The notes below the pieces were generated by a model that was not told the DNA's origin, ran no database searches, and saw only the letters and a list, made by a program, of their open reading frames with translations. Source: DATKKG01 sp964475215 (GTDB taxonomy: Archaea; Thermoproteota; Nitrososphaeria; Conexivisphaerales; DTJL01). From it: 64,000 bases of DNA. The DNA lies in assembly GCA_964475215.1 (NCBI GenBank), contig CAYYVT010000187.1:91567-155566 (forward strand). Reading direction: 5' to 3'. Positions 48,329 to 57,335 of this stretch are shown here, piece after piece (positions within the stretch are counted from its first letter, which is position 1; each line of letters opens with the position of its first letter). The position numbers were made by a program, and so were the translations under genes.

Positions 48329-48847
48329 TTGAAGAGACTACAATACGAAGACTCTTTCGTCAAGGTGTCCGGCCTCCTTGGAGGCGAGGAGTACGTAAAG
48401 GTAGCCCGTGCCCTCTTGAACAACGAGAACGCTACAGACGAGGAGATCGCGAGCGCCACTGGCCTCAAGATAAACGTCGTACGAAGGGTACTCTACGACC
48501 TCTTCGGCAAGTCCCTGATCACCGGGATCCGAGTCAAGGACCCAAAGAGGGGGTGGTACGTCTACCAATGGCGGGCACAGACGGACCAAGTGGACGCCTT
48601 CCTGAGCAATAAGAAGAGGAAGATCCTCAGCAGGCTCAAACAGCGCCTTGACTACGAAGCAGGAAACAAGTTCTTCTTCTGCGGCACGCAGACCTGTAAG
48701 AAGAGGACCTTCGACGACGCCATGGACCTAGCCTTTCGCTGTCCCGAGTGCGGAAACGAGCTGAGGGACTACGACAATTCCAAGGATATCATCTCCATCC
48801 AGTGGAAGATATCGCAATTGGAGAAGGAACTTAAGGCCGCCAGCTGA
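48329..48847 (+). CDS. tfe: Transcription factor E, alpha subunit (TFE)
   Basis: Stabilises the open complex of archaeal RNA polymerase. 172 residues: an N-terminal extended winged helix (NENATDEEIASATGLKINVV, RRVLYDLFGKSLITGIR), a helical linker, and a C-terminal zinc ribbon (CGTQTC...CPEC). TTG start with GGAG about ten bases upstream. The GH3-like gene follows after 23 bases. Confidence 0.95.
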   Translation: MKRLQYEDSFVKVSGLLGGEEYVKVARALLNNENATDEEIASATGLKINVVRRVLYDLFGKSLITGIRVKDPKRGWYVYQWRAQTDQVDAFLSNKKRKILSRLKQRLDYEAGNKFFFCGTQTCKKRTFDDAMDLAFRCPECGNELRDYDNSKDIISIQWKISQLEKELKAAS

Positions 48848-48870
48848 CCCCCGCTGATTGGCGACGTCAG

Positions 48871-49998
48871 ATGTCGGACCAGAAGGGCCTCCTCGAGCAA
48901 CTCCTTTCCAAATGGTTCATTTCGATTCGCAATCCGGCCTCCGCCCAAGAAGCGTCGCTACGTTGCCTCCTCGATGAGTACGCCAAGACAGGCTACGGAG
49001 CGGAAAAGGGGGCCCTAGAGATCTCCACCATGCCCGAGTTCGTCAAAGCCTTCCCCGTTCTGAACTACGAAGGATACGCTCCGATGGTGGAACGGTCCCT
49101 ATATGGCGACCCTAGCTACATCTGTTCAGCGAAGCCCCTAGCCTACGCGATGACCAGAGGTACCACTGGTAGGTCGAAAGTCGTCCCCTGCACTCCGGCC
49201 CACCTCGACCGCGTCTTTGAATGTGGAGCGAGAGAGCTCATCTGTCAGGCCTACAGGACTGACGACCCTTCTCTCCTCGATGGGAATGTGCTGAACCTCA
49301 ACTTCCCATCGGTCGTCACTCAAGTTTCTACGCCCAGCGGAATCACGAAGTATGGATATAGCTCGGGGACCTACGCCAAGCTCAAGCCCACCCTGGGCGT
49401 AGGAGGCCTCGTCCCATCGCAGGATGAAATAGACACTCTAGGTCCTGGGATAAGCAGGGAGGATTGGCGGAGGAGGTTCGACCTGGCCTATGAACGGACC
49501 AAGGAGCTCCCCGTAGTTGCGGTGATGGGAGTTACCCCTGTCATCTTGGCCTTCGGTCGCCATGTCATATCCCACCATGGCCGGCCTCCGCACGACATCT
49601 GGAAGTTGAAGGCGCTCTTCTGCACGAGCGTAGCCAAGACCCATTCCGTCTACGGCCCGCAGCTCCAGCGGCTTTTCGGGAAGGCACCGGTGAGGGAGAT
49701 CTACTCGGCTACCGAAGGGGTCTTTGCCCAGCAGCTGGACTCCTATCCCTACGTCGTCCCAAATTACGACGCCTACGTCTTCGAAGCCAAGGTCAGAGGC
49801 AAGTTCGTCCCTCTCCATACGCTGGAACGAGGGAAGTGGGGCCGCCTCATCGTGTCCACACCGGTCTTCCCGCGGTACGACATAGGCGACTTCGTCGAGT
49901 GTCTAGGTCCAAACTACTTCCGTATCTTCGGGCGCGCGAGCCCGAGCGTAATGCTAGAGCACAGGCTCTACCGCGCCTTCGCCTCATGGGCCTCCTAG
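48871..49998 (+). CDS. GH3-family acyl-adenylate-forming enzyme, short C-terminus
   Basis: 375 residues related to plant GH3 auxin-amido synthetases and the bacterial/archaeal GH3 family. The ATP-loop YAMTRGTTGRSKVVPCT, IYSATEGVFAQQ and RYDIGDFVEC are the family's ATP-binding blocks. GH3 enzymes adenylate a carboxylate and pass it to an amine. The usual C-terminal lid domain (~100-150 residues) is almost absent: the protein ends soon after FRIFGR. It may be a naturally compact archaeal form or a truncation. It overlaps the convergent next gene by four bases. Confidence 0.8.
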   Translation: MSDQKGLLEQLLSKWFISIRNPASAQEASLRCLLDEYAKTGYGAEKGALEISTMPEFVKAFPVLNYEGYAPMVERSLYGDPSYICSAKPLAYAMTRGTTGRSKVVPCTPAHLDRVFECGARELICQAYRTDDPSLLDGNVLNLNFPSVVTQVSTPSGITKYGYSSGTYAKLKPTLGVGGLVPSQDEIDTLGPGISREDWRRRFDLAYERTKELPVVAVMGVTPVILAFGRHVISHHGRPPHDIWKLKALFCTSVAKTHSVYGPQLQRLFGKAPVREIYSATEGVFAQQLDSYPYVVPNYDAYVFEAKVRGKFVPLHTLERGKWGRLIVSTPVFPRYDIGDFVECLGPNYFRIFGRASPSVMLEHRLYRAFASWAS

Positions 49999-50564
49999 AC
50001 CGTAGACTTCGGAACGGGATTCCCCGAATGGGCCAGGACCGCAGACGCAATGATCCCCAATCCAATCGCTACCAGCACCAGGGGCCACCAATACGTGATG
50101 TTGGTATAGAGCGCGTAGCCGATGGTTAGGAGTATAAGCCCACCTATGATGCCCGCGCCCCTTCTCGCGCCCTTCGCGATGTAATACAGGTCGTTGACCA
50201 CCAGGAAGAAACCCAGAACCACGAAAATCAGGGCCCACCAATTGCTTGCGCTGAAACTAAAGTAGTGCGCAAGGAAGAAGACCACGCCCAAGAAGATTAA
50301 GACTAGTCCTCCGATCAAGGCGCCGCCTAGCGTCCCCTTCTCTTGCTTCTCTCCTTTCTCGTGCTTTTCCGCCTTCTCATGCTTTTCGTATTTCTCCTGC
50401 TTTTCGTTGCGCCTCTGGGCTCTCCTCTCTTCGCGTCGGCTCTGCCAGCTCGGTGGAGCCGAGGTGGGCGGGGGAGCTGCGCCCTGCTGCACAGGAGTCC
50501 CGCATTTCACGCAGAACATGGCGCCTTCTTGAATCTCAGCCCCGCACTTGGTGCAGAATGTCAA
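49995..50564 (-). CDS. Zinc-ribbon membrane protein with Lys/Glu-rich linker
   Basis: 189 residues: zinc ribbon CTKCGAEI...CVKCGTPV at 4-25, a Pro/Ala hinge, a basic region, then a repetitive EK-x-EK linker (about 24 residues of KxEK-type units) and four TM helices resembling LiaF-type domains. Topology suggests a cytoplasmic ribbon on a long charged stalk. TTG start with AGGAC just upstream and TTTAAAT at 50599-50606. Function unknown. Confidence 0.75.
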   Translation of the reverse strand: MTFCTKCGAEIQEGAMFCVKCGTPVQQGAAPPPTSAPPSWQSRREERRAQRRNEKQEKYEKHEKAEKHEKGEKQEKGTLGGALIGGLVLIFLGVVFFLAHYFSFSASNWWALIFVVLGFFLVVNDLYYIAKGARRGAGIIGGLILLTIGYALYTNITYWWPLVLVAIGLGIIASAVLAHSGNPVPKSTV

Positions 50565-50632
50565 GGTCCTTTCTGGATTCGTCCTCCCCTGTATTCGATT
50601 TAAAGTTAATGCTATGGCGAGCCGACGGGCCT

Positions 50633-51253
50633 CTAGAGCCTTCTGGTGATGACTAAGAGGTCGTTCCCAACCTGGACCTTGACCCTGACTTCCAGTCTCC
50701 TTTCACTCGTGACCCGCCATTCATCCTTCGACGCCCTTCCACGGGCAAGCAAAGAGAAGAGCATCGAGCCTCCTTCGTGTACCGAGGCCACCATACCATC
50801 GATTGCCTTCTTCTTCATGCGGAAGTTGTGAAACGAAGTGAAGCAACAACCGGCGGTGAAGGCCGAATTGCGGAAGGGCACAAATGCGGCATCTGCCAAT
50901 ACGAGCTCCACCCGGGTTCTCCGTTTCGCCCTTCCAAGCATCCCCTCGGACACATCTAGACCTACCGCCATATCGCAGCCTCCGGCAAGGCTGTTGGTCA
51001 GCAGCGCCGTCCCACATCCGAAGTCCACCAGCCTGTCTCCCGTCGACCATCCCGCGCTGAGCGCTGCCTTGAGCTTGGCCTCCTGCTCTTTTCGATACAG
51101 GGCGTCGTAGCTTCTGCTGTAGACATCGTAGGCAGAGGCCTCCGAGGCGGCCCTTGCACCCTCCCCCAGCTTTCTTCTAGTGAGCCGTTCGGGTTTCACA
51201 TGATACAGTTCTCCATTCCTTCCAGCGGAGATAAGCGTATTGCTCCCATTCAA
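50633..51253 (-). CDS. SAM-dependent methyltransferase (class I)
   Basis: 206 residues with the SAM-binding motif LVDFGCGTALLTNSLAGG, the acidic end of strand 2 in VGLDVSEGMLGRAKRR, and ADAAFVPFRNSAF (motif II). The post-III region is short. The substrate is unknown. TTG start, 12 bases after the zinc-ribbon gene 51266-51487, so the two form an operon. Confidence 0.85.
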   Translation of the reverse strand: MNGSNTLISAGRNGELYHVKPERLTRRKLGEGARAASEASAYDVYSRSYDALYRKEQEAKLKAALSAGWSTGDRLVDFGCGTALLTNSLAGGCDMAVGLDVSEGMLGRAKRRTRVELVLADAAFVPFRNSAFTAGCCFTSFHNFRMKKKAIDGMVASVHEGGSMLFSLLARGRASKDEWRVTSERRLEVRVKVQVGNDLLVITRRL

Positions 51254-51265
51254 TCCCTGGGCGGC

Positions 51266-51487
51266 CTATTTCGTGGACAAAGACTCCTTTAGCCGCCGCA
51301 CTAGCGCGGGTACTTCAGTGACCTTATTGGTGGATCCGAGTATCTGCAGCTTGGAGGCATCGAGCTTACCGCCACAGGACTTACATGCTCCATTCTTTCG
51401 TATGCCTTGGACGAACTTGCAGCGTGGGCAGCGCACAACGTTGAATGTCTTGAGGTGGAGCGTCGGCCGTGGCGTCTTGCGCGGCAA
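51266..51487 (-). CDS. Small zinc-ribbon protein (DUF1922-like)
   Basis: 73 residues with one zinc ribbon, RCPRCKFVQGIRKNGACKSC (19-38), followed by a helical C-terminus (VTEVPALVRRLKESL). The composition resembles the archaeal DUF1922 family. TTG 51487 is the frame start; GTG 51433 would begin directly at the ribbon. Upstream partner of the methyltransferase. Confidence 0.6.
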   Translation of the reverse strand: MPRKTPRPTLHLKTFNVVRCPRCKFVQGIRKNGACKSCGGKLDASKLQILGSTNKVTEVPALVRRLKESLSTK

Positions 51488-51530
51488 CTAGTTCGCTTCC
51501 CGGCTCTGTAACCCTCAGGCATTCGTGGAG

Positions 51531-51926
51531 CTAGCGGACCTTAGCTCCGCATACAGAGCAAAAATCGTCTCTCATACTCACAGGGCGCCCGCAACTCGGG
51601 CAAAACACCACGTTTTCGGGGTAGCCGTTGGGCGAGGGGACGGGCTCCTTCTCGGTCATCGAACGCAACACCAGCGGATCCGCCGATCTTATTGTGATCC
51701 TGCTTGCAGCTCCTCCAATGATGAGCCCGATGCCTAAAAGCGCGACCAACGCCCCTCCCACGGCGGCAACGGTCATCTGGCCTAATACCGTGTTAAGGTT
51801 AGGCATGGAGGTCAGGAGATTCTCAAGAGTCGCCCCAACCGATGACAGGTACTGGTAGCCGGTCACGCCAGCGAACCCGCCGATGAGCAACAGAATCATC
51901 CCCGCGAGGAACATCCCTAGGCGCAT
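51531..51926 (-). CDS. Two-TM membrane protein with C-terminal zinc ribbon
   Basis: 131 residues: TM helix 1 at 4-25, an extracytoplasmic loop of about 25 residues, TM helix 2 at about 50-72, then a cytoplasmic tail ending in a zinc ribbon CPSCGRPV...CSVCGAK. The ATG at 51926 is 30 bases after a minus-strand CATAAATACC box (51951-51960), a leaderless start. Function unknown; a second protein of mirrored layout lies at 49995-50564. Confidence 0.75.
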   Translation of the reverse strand: MRLGMFLAGMILLLIGGFAGVTGYQYLSSVGATLENLLTSMPNLNTVLGQMTVAAVGGALVALLGIGLIIGGAASRITIRSADPLVLRSMTEKEPVPSPNGYPENVVFCPSCGRPVSMRDDFCSVCGAKVR

Positions 51927-52003
51927 GTCAGTTTCGATTGAGGCCTCCCGGTATTTATGTGTCGTCGCAGCGTCTTCGGAGGAGGCGAACGATATTCGCG
52001 AAG

Positions 52004-53626
52004 TCAGGAGCGCCTTAGGAATGCGACGACGGCTAGCAGCTCGACCACAGCCGCCGCCCCGCCGGCTATCACGGCCGGCGCATGGCCATACGTTAGGAAG
52101 TAGGCGCCCAAATACGCCACCTCAGGTAGCAACAAGAGTGAGACTCCGGCCAGGAGCCGAACTAGATCATGGAGGACCGCTGATGTCCTCGTCTGAGCAG
52201 ACAGCCCTAAAAAGAGCCATACCTCCACAAGGCTGCCTGCGGCGACCGAGGCCACGAGCTCAAGGGGAAGGAAAAGCACCAAGGGCGAGGTCGCTGGCTT
52301 GACCAAGGTCAGAGCAATCAAAGCGACCGGCACCGGTAGGAACCCGAGGACCGCGATCGAAGCCTTCGCGGAAACTATGGTCCATACCTTCAACGGCAGA
52401 CCCTTGGTGTACGATATGCCGGAACCCTCCGCGGTCAGCAGGCCGAGAGGAATGAATAGAGCAAAAGAGCCTCCCATCGCCGCCGCCACCATCACGACGG
52501 CAGCCCTAAGGAAGGGGAGAGTCAACGTAGAGATTAGGACTATCACCGTTTCAAAGGCGGGAAGCACATAGAAGAAGGCCGTTGCCGGGTTCCTGGACGA
52601 AGCCCTGACGTCCTTCCAGATGTACCCTGCCAGAGGCCCCCTCACGTTAAGATCGAAGTCCTCCACTTTGATTGTTGGCTGAGCGGAGCCCGCTGCCAAG
52701 GACATCTCCCTGATGGCGGCGGCCCCCCATCTCAAGAGGAGAAGCGCAAGCACGGCATAGAATAAGGAAGCGACGGCGGCCAATGTGATTGGCTGCGCAC
52801 CAAGGGTGCCTCCAGTGCCTGCCGCGACGACTATGGAAAGAGAGAAAGGATACACCGTGGCGAGCCAAGTTGAGAGCCCCTTCCCCCCTTCGAGAAGTGC
52901 GTCGTTTAAGTAGGGCATCAGGTAACTTGTGCCGCTGAACATGAACCCAAGGGAGACGACCAGAAGCCCCCACAGGCCGAGGAATATCGCCCTAAGTGCC
53001 GTCCATCGGCGGGATCGTCCCCCTCTCCCAAGGCTGCCGTAGAAGAGCTTCGAGAACCAGAGGGATAGGGTCACCGCAATCGCCATGTTGACCGCCGACG
53101 CGAAGAGCATGACGAGGACTCCGAGCATAGAGCGAGTGAGCAAGGCGACGATGACCACCTGGCTGATAATCGCTCCCACCACCATATAGTCGACCGTCCT
53201 AACGAAGGAGAACAGGGTTATGGCCGACAGGTCTCCCCTCTCTATTGGAAGGCTTGAAAGAAGAGACCATGACTCGGCCTTGAGGAACGAGGAAAGTGTT
53301 TGAACTGAATAGAGCATCACGAAGGCAAAAGAGGCCGCGAGGCCCAGGGTCACGGCCCCAGCCAAGGCAACTCCGTTACTAGCAAAGTGAAAGGACCAGA
53401 ACGGGATGAGCGACGCTATGACGCTGATCGCCGCCACTATAACTTTGTCGAACCTAGCGATTCGCAAAGCCCTCAGGACGAACTCGGCATCGTCTTGCAT
53501 CGCCTTGTCTTGGTCGCCTCTGCCGAAGGAGCCCCACCACATTCCACTGCGGGTCTGGGCCAGCGACCTGTACGCCACTTCCCCGTAAGGAACCCTGCTA
53601 AGGCGCCAAGCGTCGGTGACCTTCAT
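52004..53626 (-). CDS. Polytopic ABC-2-like membrane protein
   Basis: 540 residues with about twelve TM helices in two halves separated by a cytoplasmic segment (about 310-335). SLPIERGDLSAITLF in the first half and KGLPLKVWTIVSAKA in the second are repeated cytoplasmic loops typical of large ABC-2 exporter subunits. No ATPase gene is adjacent, so a partner must be elsewhere or the assignment is wrong. The substrate is unknown. Confidence 0.6.
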   Translation of the reverse strand: MKVTDAWRLSRVPYGEVAYRSLAQTRSGMWWGSFGRGDQDKAMQDDAEFVLRALRIARFDKVIVAAISVIASLIPFWSFHFASNGVALAGAVTLGLAASFAFVMLYSVQTLSSFLKAESWSLLSSLPIERGDLSAITLFSFVRTVDYMVVGAIISQVVIVALLTRSMLGVLVMLFASAVNMAIAVTLSLWFSKLFYGSLGRGGRSRRWTALRAIFLGLWGLLVVSLGFMFSGTSYLMPYLNDALLEGGKGLSTWLATVYPFSLSIVVAAGTGGTLGAQPITLAAVASLFYAVLALLLLRWGAAAIREMSLAAGSAQPTIKVEDFDLNVRGPLAGYIWKDVRASSRNPATAFFYVLPAFETVIVLISTLTLPFLRAAVVMVAAAMGGSFALFIPLGLLTAEGSGISYTKGLPLKVWTIVSAKASIAVLGFLPVPVALIALTLVKPATSPLVLFLPLELVASVAAGSLVEVWLFLGLSAQTRTSAVLHDLVRLLAGVSLLLLPEVAYLGAYFLTYGHAPAVIAGGAAAVVELLAVVAFLRRS

Positions 53627-53758
53627 CAGTCGGGTCCCTCCTGAGGGCTAGTCGGGGGGGCTAGGTTAGGGGCCGCCAACATGAACAACCGAGTCGTCAG
53701 TCACCCTAGTGGCATCTTTCGTCGCATAAGAACGTTCACCATCGTCGCGAGCTGCGAT

Positions 53759-54007
53759 CTATGAGTAAGTCGATGAGGCAGTTACGATGCCGATGGTGGT
53801 CAGGTACACCATAAGGGTCCCATCCTTCTCGAATAGGGTGACGTATCCCTTTGCCTGGAGGTCTCTAAGGTCCTTCTCCAGCGAGCCTGCTTGCAGTTCG
53901 AGCCTGCTCGCCAAGTGGGCTGCAGATTCAGACATCTCACGTGACTGCGCGCCCACAATAAGGAGGGCCGAAAGGACTTTCTTGCCCAATTCACTCATAC
54001 TTGGCAT
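53759..54007 (-). CDS. Small winged-helix protein
   Basis: 82 residues: MSELGKKVLSALLIVGAQ, a recognition-helix segment SAAHLASRLELQAGSLEKDL and a wing (GYVTLFEKDGTLMVYLT). No effector domain. It overlaps the end of the GT4 gene (start 54007 or ATG 53998), so it is co-transcribed with it and may regulate glycogen genes (inference). Confidence 0.7.
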   Translation of the reverse strand: MPSMSELGKKVLSALLIVGAQSREMSESAAHLASRLELQAGSLEKDLRDLQAKGYVTLFEKDGTLMVYLTTIGIVTASSTYS

Positions 54008-55166
54008 CCCTCATCGCCGCTTCGTAGACCTCCTCCGTCCTCTCAGCGACGCTAGACCAACTGTACCTTTTTGCCTTTTCCATACCGTTAGAGGCGAGCC
54101 TGCTCGCCAACGGGCCGTCCATGAGCAAACGAACGATTGCGTCCGCCATTCCGCCAATGTCCTCTGGAACAAACTGAAGCCCGTCCACCTCGTTCTGGAC
54201 TATTTCTGCCAGCCCGTCGACTTTCGACACGGCCAATGGGGCCCCGGCTGCCATGGCCTCCAACGCCGTGATTCCAAATGGCTCGAAGCGAGACGGAATC
54301 ACCACCACATCAGAAGACTTTAATGCATCAGAAAGATCGCGGTCGCCGACGAATCCCCCCAATATGGTCCTATCGGCGACGCCTCGCTCTCGGGCGAGCG
54401 CCTGCAACTCCGTCCTCATGTAACCCTCGCCCATTATGAGAAGCCTACATCGTGGAACCTTCTGAAGCACAAGGGGGAAGGCCCTCACCAGGTTGTCGAA
54501 CCCTTTTTGGGCAGTAAGTCGCCCCACTGCCGCGATTAGCTTCTCTCCAGGTTCAACCCTCCACCTTCTCCTAACCGCTTCTCTGTCGACGGACCCGCTG
54601 AACTTCTCCATATCCACCGCGTTGTAGATGGAAGCGATCTTCGAGGCTGGGATTTGAAATTGGGTCTCCAGATGCGCCACCATGGACCTGCTGATGGTGA
54701 TCACCCTGGTCGATTCGAACGCGCCCCACCACTCAAGGCCGTTCACCAAGTTCGATTCGGGGGAGGTAGATCCTGAGGACCTCTTCGCCTCCGTGCTGTG
54801 GAAGGTCATCACTAGCGGCCGCCTCAGTAGGTGCTTGGTTGCGACGCCGGATGTCACCGTCAGCCAATCGTGGGTATGCACGACATCGGGAGGGCCATAG
54901 GCATGTGCGATTTGCCCCACACGCTTCTCAAAGAAATGGTTGAACATCAGGACCCAAGTGTGAAAGGTGGGCGATGGAATCTCCACGGGAACCCGATGGA
55001 TGTAGAGGGAGCCCTTCTGCTCAAGAGGGGGAGAGCCAGGGAAATCCAGCGTCACAATGTGCACCTCATTTCTGAAGGATAGCTCCCTAGCCAGGCCCTC
55101 CACATGGCGGGCTATCCCGCCGATTATACGGGGAGGATACTCCCATGTAAGCATCAAGATCCTCAA
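53991..55166 (-). CDS. GT4 glycosyltransferase, probable glycogen synthase
   Basis: 391 residues, GT-B fold: N-terminal TWEYPPRIIGGIARHVEGLA and VVHTHDWLT, C-terminal AAVGRLTAQKGFDNLVRAF and the donor-site ESRFEPFGITALEAMAAG-type motif (here SRFEPFGITALEAM). The start and the PPRIIGG block are typical of archaeal glycogen/starch synthases. It transfers glucose from a sugar nucleotide to an alpha-1,4-glucan; the donor (ADP or UDP) is unknown. Divergent from the TreS-GlgB genes. No glgC-type pyrophosphorylase is in the window. Confidence 0.85.
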   Translation of the reverse strand: MRILMLTWEYPPRIIGGIARHVEGLARELSFRNEVHIVTLDFPGSPPLEQKGSLYIHRVPVEIPSPTFHTWVLMFNHFFEKRVGQIAHAYGPPDVVHTHDWLTVTSGVATKHLLRRPLVMTFHSTEAKRSSGSTSPESNLVNGLEWWGAFESTRVITISRSMVAHLETQFQIPASKIASIYNAVDMEKFSGSVDREAVRRRWRVEPGEKLIAAVGRLTAQKGFDNLVRAFPLVLQKVPRCRLLIMGEGYMRTELQALARERGVADRTILGGFVGDRDLSDALKSSDVVVIPSRFEPFGITALEAMAAGAPLAVSKVDGLAEIVQNEVDGLQFVPEDIGGMADAIVRLLMDGPLASRLASNGMEKAKRYSWSSVAERTEEVYEAAMRDAKYE

Positions 55167-55572
55167 CCGTCAGACCTCCTGTAGAATTTGCAGGCAGGAA
55201 GCGGAACGGTGAGGCGCACGACTTGAGGTCAGGAGAGCCTCTAATTAGCATTAACGTTGCCTCTCTTGCGCCTGCAGGCCGGCTAACCTGCAGACATCGA
55301 CTCCCCTGATTCCGGGTGTCGTCCGGTCTCATCAGAACCCAAGCCACCGACCCTCAACTTATCGAACTCATCTGCGACGCAGGAAGACGATCAGATGGCG
55401 GTCGGGGCCGTACGACGAAGGAGCCATAGGACTTCGCCGTCCCAAGTTTAATAGAGGTGGCTGTCGCCATCCGCTCGGTGATGGTGCGACGCACCTCGAG
55501 TGTGAACGAACCTACGTCACTCCACTGACTGGGGCATGCGTCGCCCGTCCATCCCAGTGATGTGAGAAGTAG
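55167..55572. other. Intergenic region of about 400 bp between the divergent GT4 and TreS genes
   Basis: Contains a GTTTAATA box (55446-55453) about 125 bases before treS, so its transcript would carry a ~95-base leader. That leader can form hairpins (GGTGC-GAC-GCACC; CCATC...GATGG) and has a 16-codon frame starting GTG 55478. A CTGCAG-containing inverted repeat lies near 55273-55295. No known RNA family is recognised. Confidence 0.35.
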
Positions 55573-57315
55573 ATGTCAAACAAATCGGGCATGGGCAACC
55601 TCCCCTGGTACAAGGAGGCCATCATCTACGAAGTCCATGTCCGGGGATTTTACGATTCCAATGGCGACGGGGTCGGCGACTTTCAAGGCCTCACGCAAAA
55701 GCTCCCGTATCTGGCCGAGCTGGGCGTCACAGCCCTATGGCTACTTCCTTTCTATCCTTCCCCTCTCAAGGATGAAGGATACGACGTGGCCGACTACAAG
55801 GACGTTCACCCCTCATACGGAAGCCTCGACGACTTCAAGGAGTTCCTAAAGACCGCCCACGGGCTGGGCCTACGGGTCATCACCGAGCTGGTCTTGAACC
55901 ACACCTCTGTTCGACATCAATGGTTTCAGAGGTCGAGGACCGCGAAGCCTGGCACAAAGTGGAGGGAGTTCTACGTGTGGAGCGACACGCCCGACAGATA
56001 CAGGGGGGTGAGAGTGATCTTCAGCGACTTCGAGAAGTCGAACTGGGCTTGGGACCCTGTGGCCAATGCCTACTACTGGCACCGATTCTTCTCTCATCAG
56101 CCCGACCTTAACTTGGATTCGCAAGATGTGCAGGAGGCCCTGCTCGACGTCGTCGACTTCTGGTTTGGCCTGGGAGTCGACGGAATGCGTCTCGACGCTG
56201 TTCCCTACCTCTTCGAAAGAGAGGGGACGCCATGCGAGAACCTCCCTGAGACCCATGAGTTCCTGAAGAAGTTGCGTTTGCACGTGGACGACAAGTTCAA
56301 GGACAAGATGCTGCTCGCCGAGGCCGACCAGCTGCCGCCAGAGGAGGTCGCTTATTTCGGTTCGGGAAACGAATGCAACATGGCCTTCCAGTTCCCGCTT
56401 ACTCTGAGCCTGTTCGAGGCACTAGAGCTGGAGGATGGATCCGTCATAAGGAGCGTGTACGAAGAAACCCCCCCTATACCGAAGACCTGCCAGTGGGCGA
56501 CCTTCCTTAGGAACCACGATCAGCTGTCCTTGGAGATGGTCCCAGAGGAGCAGAGGGATCGGATGTACCTTGCATACGCAAAGGACGAGAATTGCAGGCT
56601 CAACCGAGGGATCAGGCGCCGACTGGCACCCCTCCTAGGGAACGACAGGTCGAAAATCGAGCTGATGAACTTCCTGCTGTTCACGCTCCCCGGGACCCCC
56701 GTTCTCTACTACGGAGACGAGATCGGCATGGGGGATAACTGTCGTCTCCCAGATAGGGGCGGAGTCAGGACCCCCATGCAGTGGAGCTCCGGGCTGAACG
56801 CCGGATTCTCAGTCGCGAATCCTTCTAGATTGTACTTGCCGGTGATCTCCGATCCTCCATACGATTGCAGGACGGTCAACGCGCTGAGCCAGAGACATGA
56901 CGAGTCATCCCTCTTCGAGTGGACAAGGCGGCTCATCGGAACTGCGTCGCGGTTACCAGTCCTGAGAACAGGGCGCTTCCAGTTTCTCGAACAGCCTAAC
57001 ACTAGAGTGCTCTCCTTCATCCGGTATTCCAGAAGCGAGCTCGTCGTCGCTATGGCCAGCCTATCGCATCGTCCCGAGGAAGTGCGGGTCGCTCTTGATA
57101 ATCACAAAGGAGCGATTCGGACAGAGATCTCCAGAGGGATTACTCTGGAGGCATTGGGTCGGCGCTCGCTCGGACTTTCCCTCGGCCCCCACGCATACGC
57201 TCTATACTCGATGGCCCGAAAGCCTGGCCCAAGCTCTCGGCCCCATGGGACATCGATCCCGACGAGAAGGAGGCATCCGCCACAGGCGCGCCAACAGGAA
57301 GAGGAGAGGTCATAA
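55573..57315 (+). CDS. treS: Trehalose synthase / maltose alpha-D-glucosyltransferase (GH13)
   Basis: Interconverts maltose and trehalose. 580 residues: AIIYEVHVRGFYDSNGDGVG at the N-terminus, LVLNHTSVRHQWF, the nucleophile in GMRLDAVPYL, the acid in LLAEADQLP, and the transition-state Asp in RNHDQLSLEM. The GDFQGLTQKLPYL block fits TreS rather than neopullulanase. The C-terminal ~35 residues are Pro/Arg-rich and unusual. It is 20 bases upstream of glgB. Confidence 0.9.
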   Translation: MSNKSGMGNLPWYKEAIIYEVHVRGFYDSNGDGVGDFQGLTQKLPYLAELGVTALWLLPFYPSPLKDEGYDVADYKDVHPSYGSLDDFKEFLKTAHGLGLRVITELVLNHTSVRHQWFQRSRTAKPGTKWREFYVWSDTPDRYRGVRVIFSDFEKSNWAWDPVANAYYWHRFFSHQPDLNLDSQDVQEALLDVVDFWFGLGVDGMRLDAVPYLFEREGTPCENLPETHEFLKKLRLHVDDKFKDKMLLAEADQLPPEEVAYFGSGNECNMAFQFPLTLSLFEALELEDGSVIRSVYEETPPIPKTCQWATFLRNHDQLSLEMVPEEQRDRMYLAYAKDENCRLNRGIRRRLAPLLGNDRSKIELMNFLLFTLPGTPVLYYGDEIGMGDNCRLPDRGGVRTPMQWSSGLNAGFSVANPSRLYLPVISDPPYDCRTVNALSQRHDESSLFEWTRRLIGTASRLPVLRTGRFQFLEQPNTRVLSFIRYSRSELVVAMASLSHRPEEVRVALDNHKGAIRTEISRGITLEALGRRSLGLSLGPHAYALYSMARKPGPSSRPHGTSIPTRRRHPPQARQQEEERS

Positions 57316-57335
57316 GCATTGAAGGCTGCATATGA

